A DNA stretch of 64,000 nt from Laspinema sp963821735 (GCA_963821735.1 CAWGFK010000027.1:186001-250000); one strand, 5' to 3'. Shown: positions 9,000-18,115, counted from the first letter of the stretch. The notes: a model not told the origin generated them from the sequence alone. Made by a program: numbers and translations.

Positions 9000-10505
9000 T
9001 TACGAAGACGGTTGTTTTGGTGTATTTTGACGTTGTTTTACTTGTTCCATATCCTGATATTCCGCTTGGGGTTGTTCATAGCATTGGGTTTGGCCTTGCA
9101 ATTCTAATCCTGATTCCTCATGGAGGGCATTAAAAATCCCCTCGGCTCGTTGGCGGAGTTGTTCTTCATCTAATAAGCGATCGCTGAAGGCATTGATGGA
9201 AATATTATTCGCTCCTAATTCTTTTTCCGGCGTAATCACGGTGACCACTTCTTCCCCAGCAATATTTTTGACTTTGACGACATAAGCATTCCGATAGTCT
9301 GCACCTTCGTAGCTGGCATCCGCCTTGGGGTCTGCGAGTTGATAGCCGTAAGATTCCAGCATTTCTACGACATTATCGGCAATTTCTGCCCGCATTTGGG
9401 AGAGAATCACTTGCATTTTGGCTTGGTTGGCAATGTCGGCTAGTTCCGGACGGAGGGCTTCGATTTGTTGGCCTAATTCCTGGATTTGTTCCGTGGTTAG
9501 GGTGGATTCCCCTGCGGTGAGTTGTTGTTGAAACTGTTCGAGCTTTTGCTGATAAGCCGTTAACCGTCCATCAGTCCAATAATCAACTTCTTCCTGAAAG
9601 GTTTCGACTTCGCCCCCGGCTTCTCCGAGTTCAATTTCAATCTGCCGATGGGCTTGCACTTCGGTGATTAGGGTTCGCAAATCTTCTAATGTTGCGGTAT
9701 AATAAAGTAACCATTCTTGTTCTTTTTGTTCCAGTTCCAGGCGCAAATCGGCGAGTTTGAGATAGGTGTCTTGGGAGGTGGCGATCGCCGCTTCAAAAAC
9801 CCCAGCAGCTAAGTTTTGTTTTGCCAACTCTAAATTGCGCCGTAAGTCAGCCAGTTGATTCGGAGCAAAGCGCTGGTGTTGGTAATCGCGGTCGATTTGC
9901 TGCCAGATTTGTTCCACATCGGTGAGCAGTTCTTGCGCCAATTTTGCTTTATTTTGTCGTTCCTGTTCAAGGGTGTCAAATACCCGGTCAATTTGCTGTT
10001 GGAGCATCCGTTGTCCCGTTTCCCGCGCTTGCCGTTCTTCCTCCAAGAGTTCGGAGAATTTCTGCTCTAGGTGTTGATTCAGAGCGAGATATTCTTGACG
10101 TTGGTCGGCAGTAATGCGAAGATATTCAGTGCGCTGTTTTTCAAAACCGGCGCGCATGGCGGAAGTGAGCCGATCGCCTTCTTGAAGCAGCGCCTGTTGT
10201 TGTCGCACTTCGGATTCTCGGACCGCTTGCTGAAAGTCTTGGCGCTGTATTCGCAATCGCTGTTGGGTCTCACGTTCCAGGTCCCCCAGATGACTCCGCA
10301 GGCGTTGTGCCTCTTGTTCCTGCTGTTTCGCACGGTGTTCTAAGGGAACGAGGCGTTGCTGCATTTCTTGATTCGCCTCTGCACGCATCCGATTCAGGCG
10401 ATCGGGTAAGTCTTGTTGCACCGATCGCAGTCGGCTATCCTGTTCCTGTAATCGCCGTAAGTCGGCTTCACTAATACTCACATATCGGTCTTTTCTACCA
10501 CTCAT
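9000..10505 (-). CDS. Long coiled-coil protein next to tandem-AAA ATPase
   Basis: 501 residues, intact. It starts MSGRKDRYVSISEADLRRLQ. Residues about 15-365 are almost continuous charged coiled coil rich in Gln, Glu, Arg and Leu. A compact C-terminal domain (about 370-475) contains ADNVVEMLESYGYQ and NIAGEEVVTVITPEKELGAN, and a polar tail follows. There is no signal peptide or membrane span. It lies 116 bases downstream of the AAA gene on the same strand, so it is likely its structural partner or substrate. I do not recognise the family. Confidence 0.85.
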   Translation of the reverse strand: MSGRKDRYVSISEADLRRLQEQDSRLRSVQQDLPDRLNRMRAEANQEMQQRLVPLEHRAKQQEQEAQRLRSHLGDLERETQQRLRIQRQDFQQAVRESEVRQQQALLQEGDRLTSAMRAGFEKQRTEYLRITADQRQEYLALNQHLEQKFSELLEEERQARETGQRMLQQQIDRVFDTLEQERQNKAKLAQELLTDVEQIWQQIDRDYQHQRFAPNQLADLRRNLELAKQNLAAGVFEAAIATSQDTYLKLADLRLELEQKEQEWLLYYTATLEDLRTLITEVQAHRQIEIELGEAGGEVETFQEEVDYWTDGRLTAYQQKLEQFQQQLTAGESTLTTEQIQELGQQIEALRPELADIANQAKMQVILSQMRAEIADNVVEMLESYGYQLADPKADASYEGADYRNAYVVKVKNIAGEEVVTVITPEKELGANNISINAFSDRLLDEEQLRQRAEGIFNALHEESGLELQGQTQCYEQPQAEYQDMEQVKQRQNTPKQPSS

Positions 10506-10621
10506 CTTGATCTCCAGTTATTTATCATTATCTTAACGAGAAGAATCCTGTAGGAACTCTTCTCTTTGGGTCTCCAAAGCATTTTATAGCAAGTCTAAAT
10601 CTTTGGAACAATTAATTGAAC

Positions 10622-12403
10622 TTAGCCTAATTTGAATTGCGGTAAATCCTGTTTAGCAAAGGTAATCATCGCTTCCCCTTCGAGGTTGTCGCGGATGAGG
10701 CGAACCTGCTGTACTTGGACCATTGCCTCAAACAGATTGCGGACCTCTCGGGCGTTACCAAAATTGCGATCGCGCATCTTATACATTCGATTCAGTCGTT
10801 CTAATACCGCTTGTTGCACCTCCGGAGGACAACGGTAAGCGGGTTTAGAAGTCCGGCAATAGGAAAGGAAAATCTCTAGCATTTCCTCCCCGGTATAGTC
10901 GGGAAATTCGATGGTTTTGGCGATGCGGGACTGGAGACCCGGATTGGTGGCTAAAAAGGCTTGCATGGGTTGGGTATAACCGGCAAAAATCACCACCAGG
11001 CGATCGCGATAATTTTCCAGCATCGGGACGAGGGTATCCACCGCTTCTTGACCATAATCCTGTCCCCCTCCCCGGGATGATGCCAGTGCATAAGCTTCAT
11101 CAATAAACAAAATTCCATCCAGGGCTTCTTCGACTTTTGCCCGGGTTTTTGGGGCGGTTTGTCCTACATATTCAGCCACTAATGAATCCCGAGGTTTATC
11201 CACTTTAATCAGTTGGCCTTTTTTGAGAATTCCCAAGGCTTTAAAAATTGCTCCCACCAGTTCGGCTACGGTGGTTTTTCCAGTTCCAGGATTGCCTAAA
11301 AATACCAGATGGCGCGTGATGCGATCGCCGGTTTCATATCCCGCTTGTCGCAATCGTTGTTTTGCCTGTTCACTGGCGACTAATTCATGCATCGCCGCTT
11401 TGACTGAACTTAACCCAATCATCGCATCCAGTTGTTGGAGTAAGCCGTCTAATGTCCCCTGATCTCGTCGTCCAGAACCGGCAGAAATGGCAGCAAAATC
11501 TAACTCCGGTTGTTCGCCATTGCCCGGAATAATCTGCATTTTTTCCCCTTCTAGGCTCAATGTTGCCCGGTCAATGTTCTGGGTTTGTAACTCAATCAAA
11601 TCATCGGTAAATAGGTCAGTAATGGCTTCATTCACACCCCGTCCTCCATAGTTTTGCGCCGGTTCATAAGTGGCGCGGACTAAGGCGGTTAATGCAGGCG
11701 CATCAACCACCACCTCAATATTATATCGGTCCTGAGCAAATCGTTTTAACAACCGGAAAATCATCTCTGTCTGTTCCGCCAGTTCCAAGCGACTGAGGGG
11801 AATCACTTTATCAATCCGCCCTATGAATTCTGGAGGCAAATATCCAGTTTTTTGTAAGATTTCCTTAGCCAAACTCGGCGCTTCGCTAATCGCTTCACTG
11901 GCTAAATTGGTGGTCAACAAACAAATCGTGTCTTTCGGGGAAATCACCGTCCCATTCACATCACTAGCGCGTCCTTCATCAAAAAAGGCTAACAATTGCC
12001 GCCAGATAGAACTATGGGCTTTTTCTATTTCATCAAACAACAAAATGCACCGTTGCTGATTCCGTCGCAAGGCATTGGGTAACCATCCACCCTGTTCTGA
12101 ACCGACATATCCGAGGGGACTGCCAAACAGATTGGAGACTTTATGTTCTTCTCCATATTCCCCCATATCACACCGTTCTAATGGGGTTCCGAGGGCTGAT
12201 GCAAGGGCTTTACTCAGTTCCGTTTTGCCTGTTCCTGTGGGTCCGGGTAACAAAATGACCAAGGGTTTAGGACTTTTTTGGGCGGCGATTTTGCCCCGGA
12301 CTAATTTAACTAGAGTGGCGACTGCCTCTGAATGTCCAATCACTTTTGCCGGAGTTTTTCCGTCAGTTCCGCTGCTGTCGGTAGCGGTATTGTCTGCGTC
12401 CAT
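10622..12403 (-). CDS. Tandem AAA+ ATPase: ClpB-like module plus CbbX/CfxQ-like module
   Basis: 593 residues in this frame. The first AAA module has Walker A GPTGTGKT (residues 54-61), Walker B ILLFDEIEKAH (about 120-130) and an FIGRID arginine-finger segment near 193-198, like the second ATPase ring of ClpB/ClpX. The second has GNPGTGKT (370-377) and ILFIDEAYAL (431-440), typical of CbbX/CfxQ and type VII secretion ATPases. The apparent first 20 residues are out of frame with the family. The natural join is TEKLRQ from the upstream ORF to KVIGHSEAVATL here, so this is probably the C-terminal two thirds of one protein. It likely remodels a partner, perhaps the coiled-coil protein downstream. 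Confidence 0.8.
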   Translation of the reverse strand: MDADNTATDSSGTDGKTPAKVIGHSEAVATLVKLVRGKIAAQKSPKPLVILLPGPTGTGKTELSKALASALGTPLERCDMGEYGEEHKVSNLFGSPLGYVGSEQGGWLPNALRRNQQRCILLFDEIEKAHSSIWRQLLAFFDEGRASDVNGTVISPKDTICLLTTNLASEAISEAPSLAKEILQKTGYLPPEFIGRIDKVIPLSRLELAEQTEMIFRLLKRFAQDRYNIEVVVDAPALTALVRATYEPAQNYGGRGVNEAITDLFTDDLIELQTQNIDRATLSLEGEKMQIIPGNGEQPELDFAAISAGSGRRDQGTLDGLLQQLDAMIGLSSVKAAMHELVASEQAKQRLRQAGYETGDRITRHLVFLGNPGTGKTTVAELVGAIFKALGILKKGQLIKVDKPRDSLVAEYVGQTAPKTRAKVEEALDGILFIDEAYALASSRGGGQDYGQEAVDTLVPMLENYRDRLVVIFAGYTQPMQAFLATNPGLQSRIAKTIEFPDYTGEEMLEIFLSYCRTSKPAYRCPPEVQQAVLERLNRMYKMRDRNFGNAREVRNLFEAMVQVQQVRLIRDNLEGEAMITFAKQDLPQFKLG

Positions 12404-13293
12404 TTTTCCCGTTCTGCCTGTTTTAAGGAAAATTCTGAACCGGATAGAAACCGCTCATGCCAATATTTCAATGGCTTAGATTCTTGGAATAAAGAAGTGG
12501 TTAATTGCTGCAACTCATTCCAAGCAATGGGTCGTTGATTTTGTAACCGAAAGCGCTGGATTAAATAGCCGATTTCCGAAGCAGTGGGAGTTCCGACATT
12601 ACAAATATTCAATAAATTTTGAGAACGTTCGCGATTCAGCAATAGATTACTCAAAAATGTCAGGCCAATTTGCTGGCAAAATGATTGCAGTTCTGAATAA
12701 GTATCTTGATGGAAAATAAACACGCATAAATTGCGATTGGTCGGCAATAACCGCGACCATTCCACAATCGCCCCATCCAGTTGCCGCAGTAGCTCAAATC
12801 GCCGCAAATCTTCGGGATTAGCAAAGACAATGGCAGAGGATTGGCGAGTATCTTCCATAAAATTTTGCAACAAAGGCAGCACATCCCGGTCCTGCATTCT
12901 TTGGGGACGAGTTGTGGAGGGGGATGGGTGAAGATTGGGGGGAGTTTCTGGCGTTTGCTGGGCGGTTTTTTTGCCTAAAAATCGCTTTTTTCTTCCCAAA
13001 GGACCGGGGGTAACCTTGATTTCAGATTGACCCTGAACTGGGGAGGGAATCGGAGGGCGTAACAAGGCCCGATCGCGAGAGTCTGTATCCAGAAAATAGA
13101 GTTTCCGATTGCCCGAATAAAAGGCAATTCGCTGATATCCTTGAGCTTTAAGATAGCGATGCAATACCTGTTCGATATCTTGTAGAATCAAATCCTCACT
13201 ACAAAACGAATCACTGGTATTTGCTCCATATAAAAGCAAAAAGCGATCGCCAGTTGCCTCGCGAATTCCTTGGGTAATCCGCTCAATTGTCAC
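12340..13293 (-). CDS. N-terminal part of the tandem-AAA protein (split by one base)
   Basis: 317 residues from a GTG at 13293, chosen because GGGAGG lies just upstream. It ends LPTAAELTEKLRQK followed by TGA. In the overlap the next gene reads KVIGHSEA, so adding one A to the CAAAAG run joins both frames into a single 890-residue ORF. The segment starts TIERITQGIREATGDRFLLL and contains an AAA-like domain without an intact Walker A (ATGDRFLLLYGA), then a linker, then QDRDVLPLLQNFMEDTRQSS and a helical lid region. The first domain looks like a degenerate ATPase used for sensing or assembly. Confidence 0.65.
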   Translation of the reverse strand: MTIERITQGIREATGDRFLLLYGANTSDSFCSEDLILQDIEQVLHRYLKAQGYQRIAFYSGNRKLYFLDTDSRDRALLRPPIPSPVQGQSEIKVTPGPLGRKKRFLGKKTAQQTPETPPNLHPSPSTTRPQRMQDRDVLPLLQNFMEDTRQSSAIVFANPEDLRRFELLRQLDGAIVEWSRLLPTNRNLCVFIFHQDTYSELQSFCQQIGLTFLSNLLLNRERSQNLLNICNVGTPTASEIGYLIQRFRLQNQRPIAWNELQQLTTSLFQESKPLKYWHERFLSGSEFSLKQAEREKWTQTIPLPTAAELTEKLRQK

Positions 13294-13382
13294 GCTGGTT
13301 GTCCTCCCTTGATATTCCCTACCATCTCTGTTCTCGAAAATGTCTCTGCTGAATTCATCATTGTGATACAGATACCCTAATA

Positions 13383-13407
13383 ACACAAATTTTTACTATT
13401 TTTGTGT
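13383..13407. promoter_or_regulatory. Inverted repeat upstream of the AAA operon
   Basis: ACACAAA at 13383-13389 and TTTGTGT at 13401-13407 form a 7-bp dyad with an 11-base spacer, about 90 bases before the GTG start. It is a possible operator; no known factor is assigned. Confidence 0.3.
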
Positions 13408-13584
13408 ACCCCTTGCATTTTGCTCCCTAGACTAATACTGAGCAAGATGTAAGTGATAACGCACTGATGCCAAGGCACTTGTGCTCTATATCGGTAACTC
13501 ATGAGTCCGGAAACCTCTATATTTTCAGTCTGCAATTTGAGAGCGGGAGAACTGGCCCCTACCCCGCCAGGGAAATCGTTGGTC

Positions 13585-13609
13585 AGAATGAGACTTATTC
13601 TCGTATAAT
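13585..13609 (+). promoter_or_regulatory. Candidate Zur/Fur-family operator and -10 of znuA
   Basis: AGAATGA and TTATTCT form a 7-3-7 imperfect dyad (13585-13601, one mismatch), immediately followed by TATAAT at 13604-13609, 40 bases before the znuA ATG. A dyad overlapping the core promoter of a zinc uptake gene fits zinc-dependent repression. It is not an exact match to the cyanobacterial Zur box as I remember it. Confidence 0.4.
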
Positions 13610-13648
13610 AGGGAAAAACAGACTCGTTATTGAAAGTCCCTTGAACTC

Positions 13649-14636
13649 ATGGTGATTCCTAGACTGTTGAGCCGATCGCTCATCCCACTCCTACTATTGC
13701 CGATGGCGATCGCCTGTCGTGAACCCGTTGCACAGACGGAAACTGACACGCAACTCGCTGTATCCGACACCCCCTCTCTGAATGTTGTCGCCACGTTTTT
13801 GCCGATGTATTGGTTTACTCGCGCTGTGACGGGGGATAGCGCACAGGTGCAAGTGTTGATTCCTCCAGGAAGCGATGTCCATGAGTATCAGGCGAGATCC
13901 GCAGATGTTCAGGCGATCGCTACTGCCAATATTTTAGTCAAAAATGGTATCGGTTTAGAAGAATTTCTCGAAAATACCATTACTAATGCCAATAATCCTA
14001 ACTTACAGGAAATTAATGCCAGTGCAGGGATTCAACCTTTAAATGACAATACCCCGGTTGTGAAAGCGGTGGATAGCAATCATGATCATGACCATAATCA
14101 TGATGACGAACATCTTCATGATCATGCTGAAGGGAATCCTCATGTTTGGCTTGATCCCGTATTTGCTCAACAACAAGTTACCACCATTCGAGATGGTTTA
14201 ATCACTGCTGATCCGGCCAATCAAGCTATTTATGAAGCCAATGCAGCCGCTTATCTTCAAGAATTACAACAATTGGATCAAGAGTTTGAGCAGACTTTAT
14301 CCCAATATCCTAATTGTACCTTTATTACCTTTCATGATGCCTATCCTTATATAGCTAATCGGTACAATTTACAGCAAGTTGCCATTGTTTCGGTGCCTGA
14401 AGCCAGTCTGTCTCCGCAGGATTTCCAAAAAACGGTACAAGCGGTTCAACAGTATCAAGCGAAGGCACTGTTTTCGGAACCTGGAATGGAGAATCAAGTA
14501 TTAAAAACATTGGCAACGGACCTCGAATTTACCCGTGTATGAAATTAACCCCTTAACATCGGGACCCCTTGACCCTCAACATTATTTGACCGCCATGCGC
14601 GGGAATTTAGAAACGATTGCCAATGCTTGTCGGTAA
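13649..14636 (+). CDS. znuA: Zinc ABC transporter substrate-binding lipoprotein ZnuA (3' frameshift)
   Basis: The protein captures Zn2+ in the periplasm for ZnuBC. It starts with a lipoprotein signal peptide ending LPMAIAC. Zinc ligands are visible in PGSDVHEYQ, GNPHVWLDP and FITFHDAYPY, and there is the His/Asp-rich loop typical of ZnuA (NHDHDHNHDDEHLHDH). The frame stops at 14542 after DLEFTRV, but the expected end VYEINPLTSGPLDPQHYLTA continues in the next frame to TAA at 14634-14636. Removing one C from the ACCC run at about 14531-14534 restores the full protein of about 328 residues. znuC follows after 5 bases. Confidence 0.9.
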
Positions 14637-14641
14637 CTACT

Positions 14642-15472
14642 ATGAAAATGGGTGAATCAGGGGAGAGTAATCTCCGGAAATTAGCTGTAAATTTTATGGG
14701 CCATTACGCGATTGTTAAGGTTGAGAATTTGAGTGTTTACCAAGGTAATTATCGGGCATTGCGGGATGTTTCATTTGAATTAACATCAGGAACCAATGTG
14801 GCGGTAGTCGGGCCAAATGGGGCGGGAAAAAGCACCTTGGTGCAAGCGATTTTAGGGTTAATTCCCCGCAGTTCCGGCCAGGTGGAAATCATGGGAAGAC
14901 CTTTGGAAAAGCTGGGACGGTTGCGATCGCATCTCGGTTATATTCCCCAGAATTTTCTATTCGATCGCACCTTTCCCATTTCCGTTGGGGAAGTGGTGGG
15001 GTTGGGATGGCAACACCGGGAACCGTTTTCCTTCTCGCGAATCCAGCGATTTCCCTGGCAGTCTAACCCTGAAAAAGAAAGCGCAGTGATGTCAGCATTG
15101 CGGCGAGTGGATGCCTTGCATTTGCGACATCGCGCAGTCGGTGCACTAAGTGGGGGACAATTAAAGCGGGTATTACTCGCCTATTGTTTAGTTATGTCTC
15201 GCCAATTGCTAATTTTAGATGAGGCATTGGCGGGAGTTGATGTTCAGGGAGAGGCTGATTTTTACAACTTATTAAATGAGTTAAAAACCGAACAAAATTG
15301 GACGGTGTTGCAGGTATCTCATGACCTGAATATGGTCAGTCGCCATTGCGATCGCGTGATTTGTTTAAATCAAACTCTCGTCTGTAGCGGTGCACCGGAT
15401 ATTGCCTTAGCGCCTCAAAATTTGTTAGCGACTTATGGTCCAGCTTTTGCTCACTATCATCATGATCATTGA
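14642..15472 (+). CDS. znuC: Zinc ABC transporter ATP-binding protein ZnuC
   Basis: ATPase subunit that powers zinc import. Walker A is GPNGAGKST, the signature is LSGGQLKRVLLAY and Walker B is LLILDEALAGVD, with a later switch His in LQVSHDL. I take the ATG at 14642, 5 bases after the repaired znuA stop; MGHYAIVKVE at 14696 is an alternative start. The C-terminus ends HYHHDH, a plausible metal-binding tail. It is encoded with znuA, while the permease gene lies 580 bases further on, past an ArsR-type regulator. Confidence 0.92.
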   Translation: MKMGESGESNLRKLAVNFMGHYAIVKVENLSVYQGNYRALRDVSFELTSGTNVAVVGPNGAGKSTLVQAILGLIPRSSGQVEIMGRPLEKLGRLRSHLGYIPQNFLFDRTFPISVGEVVGLGWQHREPFSFSRIQRFPWQSNPEKESAVMSALRRVDALHLRHRAVGALSGGQLKRVLLAYCLVMSRQLLILDEALAGVDVQGEADFYNLLNELKTEQNWTVLQVSHDLNMVSRHCDRVICLNQTLVCSGAPDIALAPQNLLATYGPAFAHYHHDH

Positions 15473-15495
15473 GGAAATGGGAAGGATGGGGGAAA

Positions 15496-15556
15496 AGTTC
15501 GTAGTAACGACTTCAGTCGTTATCCTTCTTAGTTCGTAGTAACGACTTCAGTCGTT
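15496..15556. repeat. Two 26-bp direct repeats with internal dyads
   Basis: AGTTCGTAGTAACGACTTCA plus GTCGTT occurs at 15496-15521 and again at 15531-15556 (35-base period). Each copy contains the dyad AACGAC-TTCA-GTCGTT. The block lies between the convergent znuC and regulator genes and could act as a shared terminator or be a dispersed REP element. Confidence 0.7.
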
Positions 15557-15579
15557 CCCCCTCCCTTCCCATTCATCCC

Positions 15580-15987
15580 TCATTCTTCATCCAAATGTTC
15601 CGTCACTGCCTCATAGAGACTAACCACATGATTATCCTGAAGTCGATAATAGATCCGGCGTCCTTCTTTGCGATAACTCACCAGGCGAATTGCTTTTAAA
15701 TTTCGCAATTGATGAGAAACAGCAGATTCAGTCATCTGCACAATTTCCGCTAATTCATGAACGCAGAGTTCTTTTAATGCCAAGGCGGAAATAATTCTCA
15801 AGCGATTGGCATCCCCGAGAAAGCTAAAAAACTCCGCCATCCGTTGCGCTTTGTCTTCCTTCAGTAGCTGATTTTGGATGCTGTTGATATTTTCTAGGTC
15901 GATCGCGTGTTCCGATGTGCATTTGAGTTCATCAGATTCTGGGGGTGAGTCTACTGCCATTTTATCGGTAGAATAGTTAACTGCCAT
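15580..15987 (-). CDS. ArsR/SmtB family zinc-sensing repressor
   Basis: 135 residues with a winged helix-turn-helix (FFSFLGDANRLRIISALALK, then TESAVSHQLRNLKAIRLVSY). The last helix carries D118, H120, H131 and E134 with spacing 0/2/13/16, exactly that of the SmtB/ZiaR alpha-5 zinc site. There is also a Cys in ELCVHELA and an N-terminal CTSEH. Proteins of this type release DNA when zinc binds and usually control efflux or metallothionein genes. Here the gene sits divergently next to znuB and converges on znuC. Confidence 0.9.
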   Translation of the reverse strand: MAVNYSTDKMAVDSPPESDELKCTSEHAIDLENINSIQNQLLKEDKAQRMAEFFSFLGDANRLRIISALALKELCVHELAEIVQMTESAVSHQLRNLKAIRLVSYRKEGRRIYYRLQDNHVVSLYEAVTEHLDEE

Positions 15988-16022
15988 GATTTGGATTTAG
16001 GGAAAATTTCACTAAAAAACTT

Positions 16023-16038
16023 GAATACTTGATTATTC
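16023..16038. promoter_or_regulatory. Dyad in the regulator-znuB divergent region
   Basis: GAATA (16023-16027) and TATTC (16034-16038) form a 5-6-5 dyad in the 63-base gap between the regulator start and znuB. AT-rich TGAA/TTCA dyads are typical of SmtB-family operators. Weak evidence from position and symmetry only. Confidence 0.3.
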
Positions 16039-16050
16039 TTTCAGATATTA

Positions 16051-16953
16051 ATGATGATAGCGAATTTATTGGAAATCTTCAACCCTTGTCAGGGATATTT
16101 ACTCCTGGAGAATACTGCGATCGCCAACTTACTGGAATTGCTGAGTTTCCCTTTCATGCAACGGGCGATCGCTGGTGGGGTCTTGATGGGAATTCTCGGG
16201 GGGTTCCTCGGCACTTTTGTGGTTTTGCGTCAACTCTCGTTTTTCAGTCATGCGGTGGGACATTCGGCGTTAGTGGGGGTGGTGTTAGGGGTGTTGTTAC
16301 AGGTTGATCCGAATTGGACGCTGTTACCCTTTACCCTGCTATTTGGACTCTCCTCCCTGTATTTAATCGAACGCACGAAATTGCCGAGTGATAGTGTGTT
16401 TAGTATAGCGGTTTCCGGGGCCTTGGCAATTGGGGTGATTTTGACCAGTTTTATCCCTGGATATCGGGGAAATTTAATGGCGGTGTTGTTTGGAGATATC
16501 CTAGCGATCGGGCCAACTGATATTTTTTTAATTGTGGGATTACTGGTTATCAGTTGTCTGTTTTTATTCTCAACTTGGCGACAGCAAATTTTACTCACTC
16601 TGAATCCAGAACTGGCCCAGGTTCAAGGGATTGCTGTTGATATTCATCGCTATTTATTTGTGGTCTTACTCTCGCTAACTGTAGCGATTTCTATCAAGGC
16701 CGTCGGAATTTTACTGATTAATGCCTTTCTCGTGATTCCTGCCGCGACCGCCAAATTGCTGACTCATCATTTTACCACATTTATTGCCCTTTCTGTCATA
16801 TTGGGGGCAACCAGTTCTGTGGTGGGAATGCTAGGGTCAGGATTGTTTAATTTTGCCTCTGGCCCTAGCATTGTGGTAATGCAATTTTCAGTGTTTTTGG
16901 CGGTTTTGGGTGGGAATCAAATCTGCCACCTTATAGGGTTCCGTCGGCAGTAG
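16051..16953 (+). CDS. znuB: Zinc ABC transporter permease ZnuB
   Basis: 300 residues with about eight hydrophobic helices, for example AIAGGVLMGILGGFLGTFVV and ALAIGVILTSFIPGYRG. This is the ABC-3 permease family that forms the zinc channel with ZnuC. The conserved SHAVGHSALVG segment follows the second helix. The ATG at 16051 begins a slightly long N-terminus (MMIANLLEIFNP); a later start is possible. The 3' end overlaps aguB by 23 bases on the opposite strand. Confidence 0.9.
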   Translation: MMIANLLEIFNPCQGYLLLENTAIANLLELLSFPFMQRAIAGGVLMGILGGFLGTFVVLRQLSFFSHAVGHSALVGVVLGVLLQVDPNWTLLPFTLLFGLSSLYLIERTKLPSDSVFSIAVSGALAIGVILTSFIPGYRGNLMAVLFGDILAIGPTDIFLIVGLLVISCLFLFSTWRQQILLTLNPELAQVQGIAVDIHRYLFVVLLSLTVAISIKAVGILLINAFLVIPAATAKLLTHHFTTFIALSVILGATSSVVGMLGSGLFNFASGPSIVVMQFSVFLAVLGGNQICHLIGFRRQ

Positions 16954-17791
16954 AGAGAACGCTGTACAGTTCCGGACGCCGATCGCGGAAAAAGCCAAAA
17001 GAGGCGCGAGTCCGGGCGATCGCATCTAAATCAAAACTGGCACAAATCACCCCCGGGCGATCGCGGTCTAATTCCGCCACCTTATCCCCCCGTTGATTGA
17101 CAATAAAGGAATGACCATAAAAGGTTTGTCCCTCTTCTGTTCCAATGCGATTTGCTGCCACAACTGGGACAATATTTGCCACGGCATGACCAATCATTAC
17201 CCGTTGCCAAGGGTCTTTGGTATCTAAATCTGGGTCAAGGGGTTCACTGCCGATCGCCGTGGGATAAAACAACAAATCCGCCCCCATTAATACCATCGAT
17301 CGGGCGCATTCTGGAAACCATTGATCCCAACAAATTCCCACCCCAATTGTCCCATAGGTGGTTTTCCAAACTTTAAATCCCGTATTTCCCGGACGGAAAT
17401 AGAATTTCTCCTCATAACCGGGACCATCGGGAATATGACTTTTGCGATAAATCCCTAAGACTGTCCCATCGGCATCGATAATAGCGACACTATTATAATA
17501 AGCAGGTCCGGCCTTTTCAAAAAATGAAACCGGAATCACCACCTTTAATTCTGCCGCTATTTTTTGAAACTGGGCAATCGTTGGATGTCCCTCTACGGGA
17601 TGCGCCCAAGCAAAAAATTTATCTCGTTCTTCGCGACAGAAATAATAGCCTTCAAATAATTCAGAAGGCAGGATAATTTGAGCGCCTTTTGATGCTGCTT
17701 CTCGGACTAATTCAGTGACGCGAGAAACGTTGGTTTCTTTGTCTTCACAGAAGGCGGTTTGTAGCGCTGCAACCGTAACCATTTGAGTCAT
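16931..17791 (-). CDS. aguB: N-carbamoylputrescine amidase
   Basis: 286-residue nitrilase-superfamily enzyme that hydrolyses N-carbamoylputrescine to putrescine, CO2 and ammonia. The catalytic triad is seen as Glu in LPSELFEGYYF, Lys in YRKSHIPDGPGY and Cys in GICWDQWFPE. The full length and the WFPECAR motif are those of AguB. The agmatine deiminase gene (aguA) lies upstream on the same strand, 324 bases away across a MITE-like element. Confidence 0.93.
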   Translation of the reverse strand: MTQMVTVAALQTAFCEDKETNVSRVTELVREAASKGAQIILPSELFEGYYFCREERDKFFAWAHPVEGHPTIAQFQKIAAELKVVIPVSFFEKAGPAYYNSVAIIDADGTVLGIYRKSHIPDGPGYEEKFYFRPGNTGFKVWKTTYGTIGVGICWDQWFPECARSMVLMGADLLFYPTAIGSEPLDPDLDTKDPWQRVMIGHAVANIVPVVAANRIGTEEGQTFYGHSFIVNQRGDKVAELDRDRPGVICASFDLDAIARTRASFGFFRDRRPELYSVLSTADGTL

Positions 17792-17855
17792 TGGAGTTAA
17801 GGGATGGATAAGGGGTGAAGAGTTCGGGGGGGGTTTAAATTCCCGGGGGTTGTCT

Positions 17856-17883
17856 GTAGAAGCGATTCGCGAATCGCCTCTAC
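17856..17883. repeat. GTAGAGGCGATTCGCGAATCGCC-family palindrome
   Basis: A 28-base near-perfect palindrome (one mismatch, GTAGAAGC) of the same family as 1191-1232, lying between aguB and the MITE-like element. Confidence 0.7.
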
Positions 17884-17906
17884 CGCTGGGGGTTCAAATC
17901 CTAGCT

Positions 17907-18082
17907 CTGTCAAGGTGTATTTGTAGGGGCGCAATGCTTGCGCCCTCCGGAGGGCGCAAGCATTGCGCCCCTACAAGAAATAACGATTTTTCGTCATTAA
18001 ATTTACGCCCAATTCAGCGCTTCGAGCATTTACTCCGACAAGAAATAACGATTTTTCGTCATTAAATTTACCACCTTGACAG
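17907..18082. mobile_element. MITE-like element, copy A
   Basis: Begins CTGTCAAGGTG and ends CACCTTGACAG (perfect terminal inverted repeats). The interior has a long hairpin (GTAGGGGCGCAATGCTTGCG and its complement), then ACGATTTTTCGTCATTAAAT. The right part is locally duplicated: CAAGAAATAACGATTTTTCG occurs twice, 62 bases apart. It has no coding capacity. The same ends occur at 47375, 59135 and 61120. Confidence 0.75.
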
Positions 18083-18115
18083 GACTAGGGTTCAAACCCC
18101 CGCCGGTTGTAGCAA

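Noticed and set aside
13467..13655. Possible 62-residue ORF before znuA
   Set aside because: It overlaps the candidate operator, the -10 box and the znuA start, and has no conserved features.
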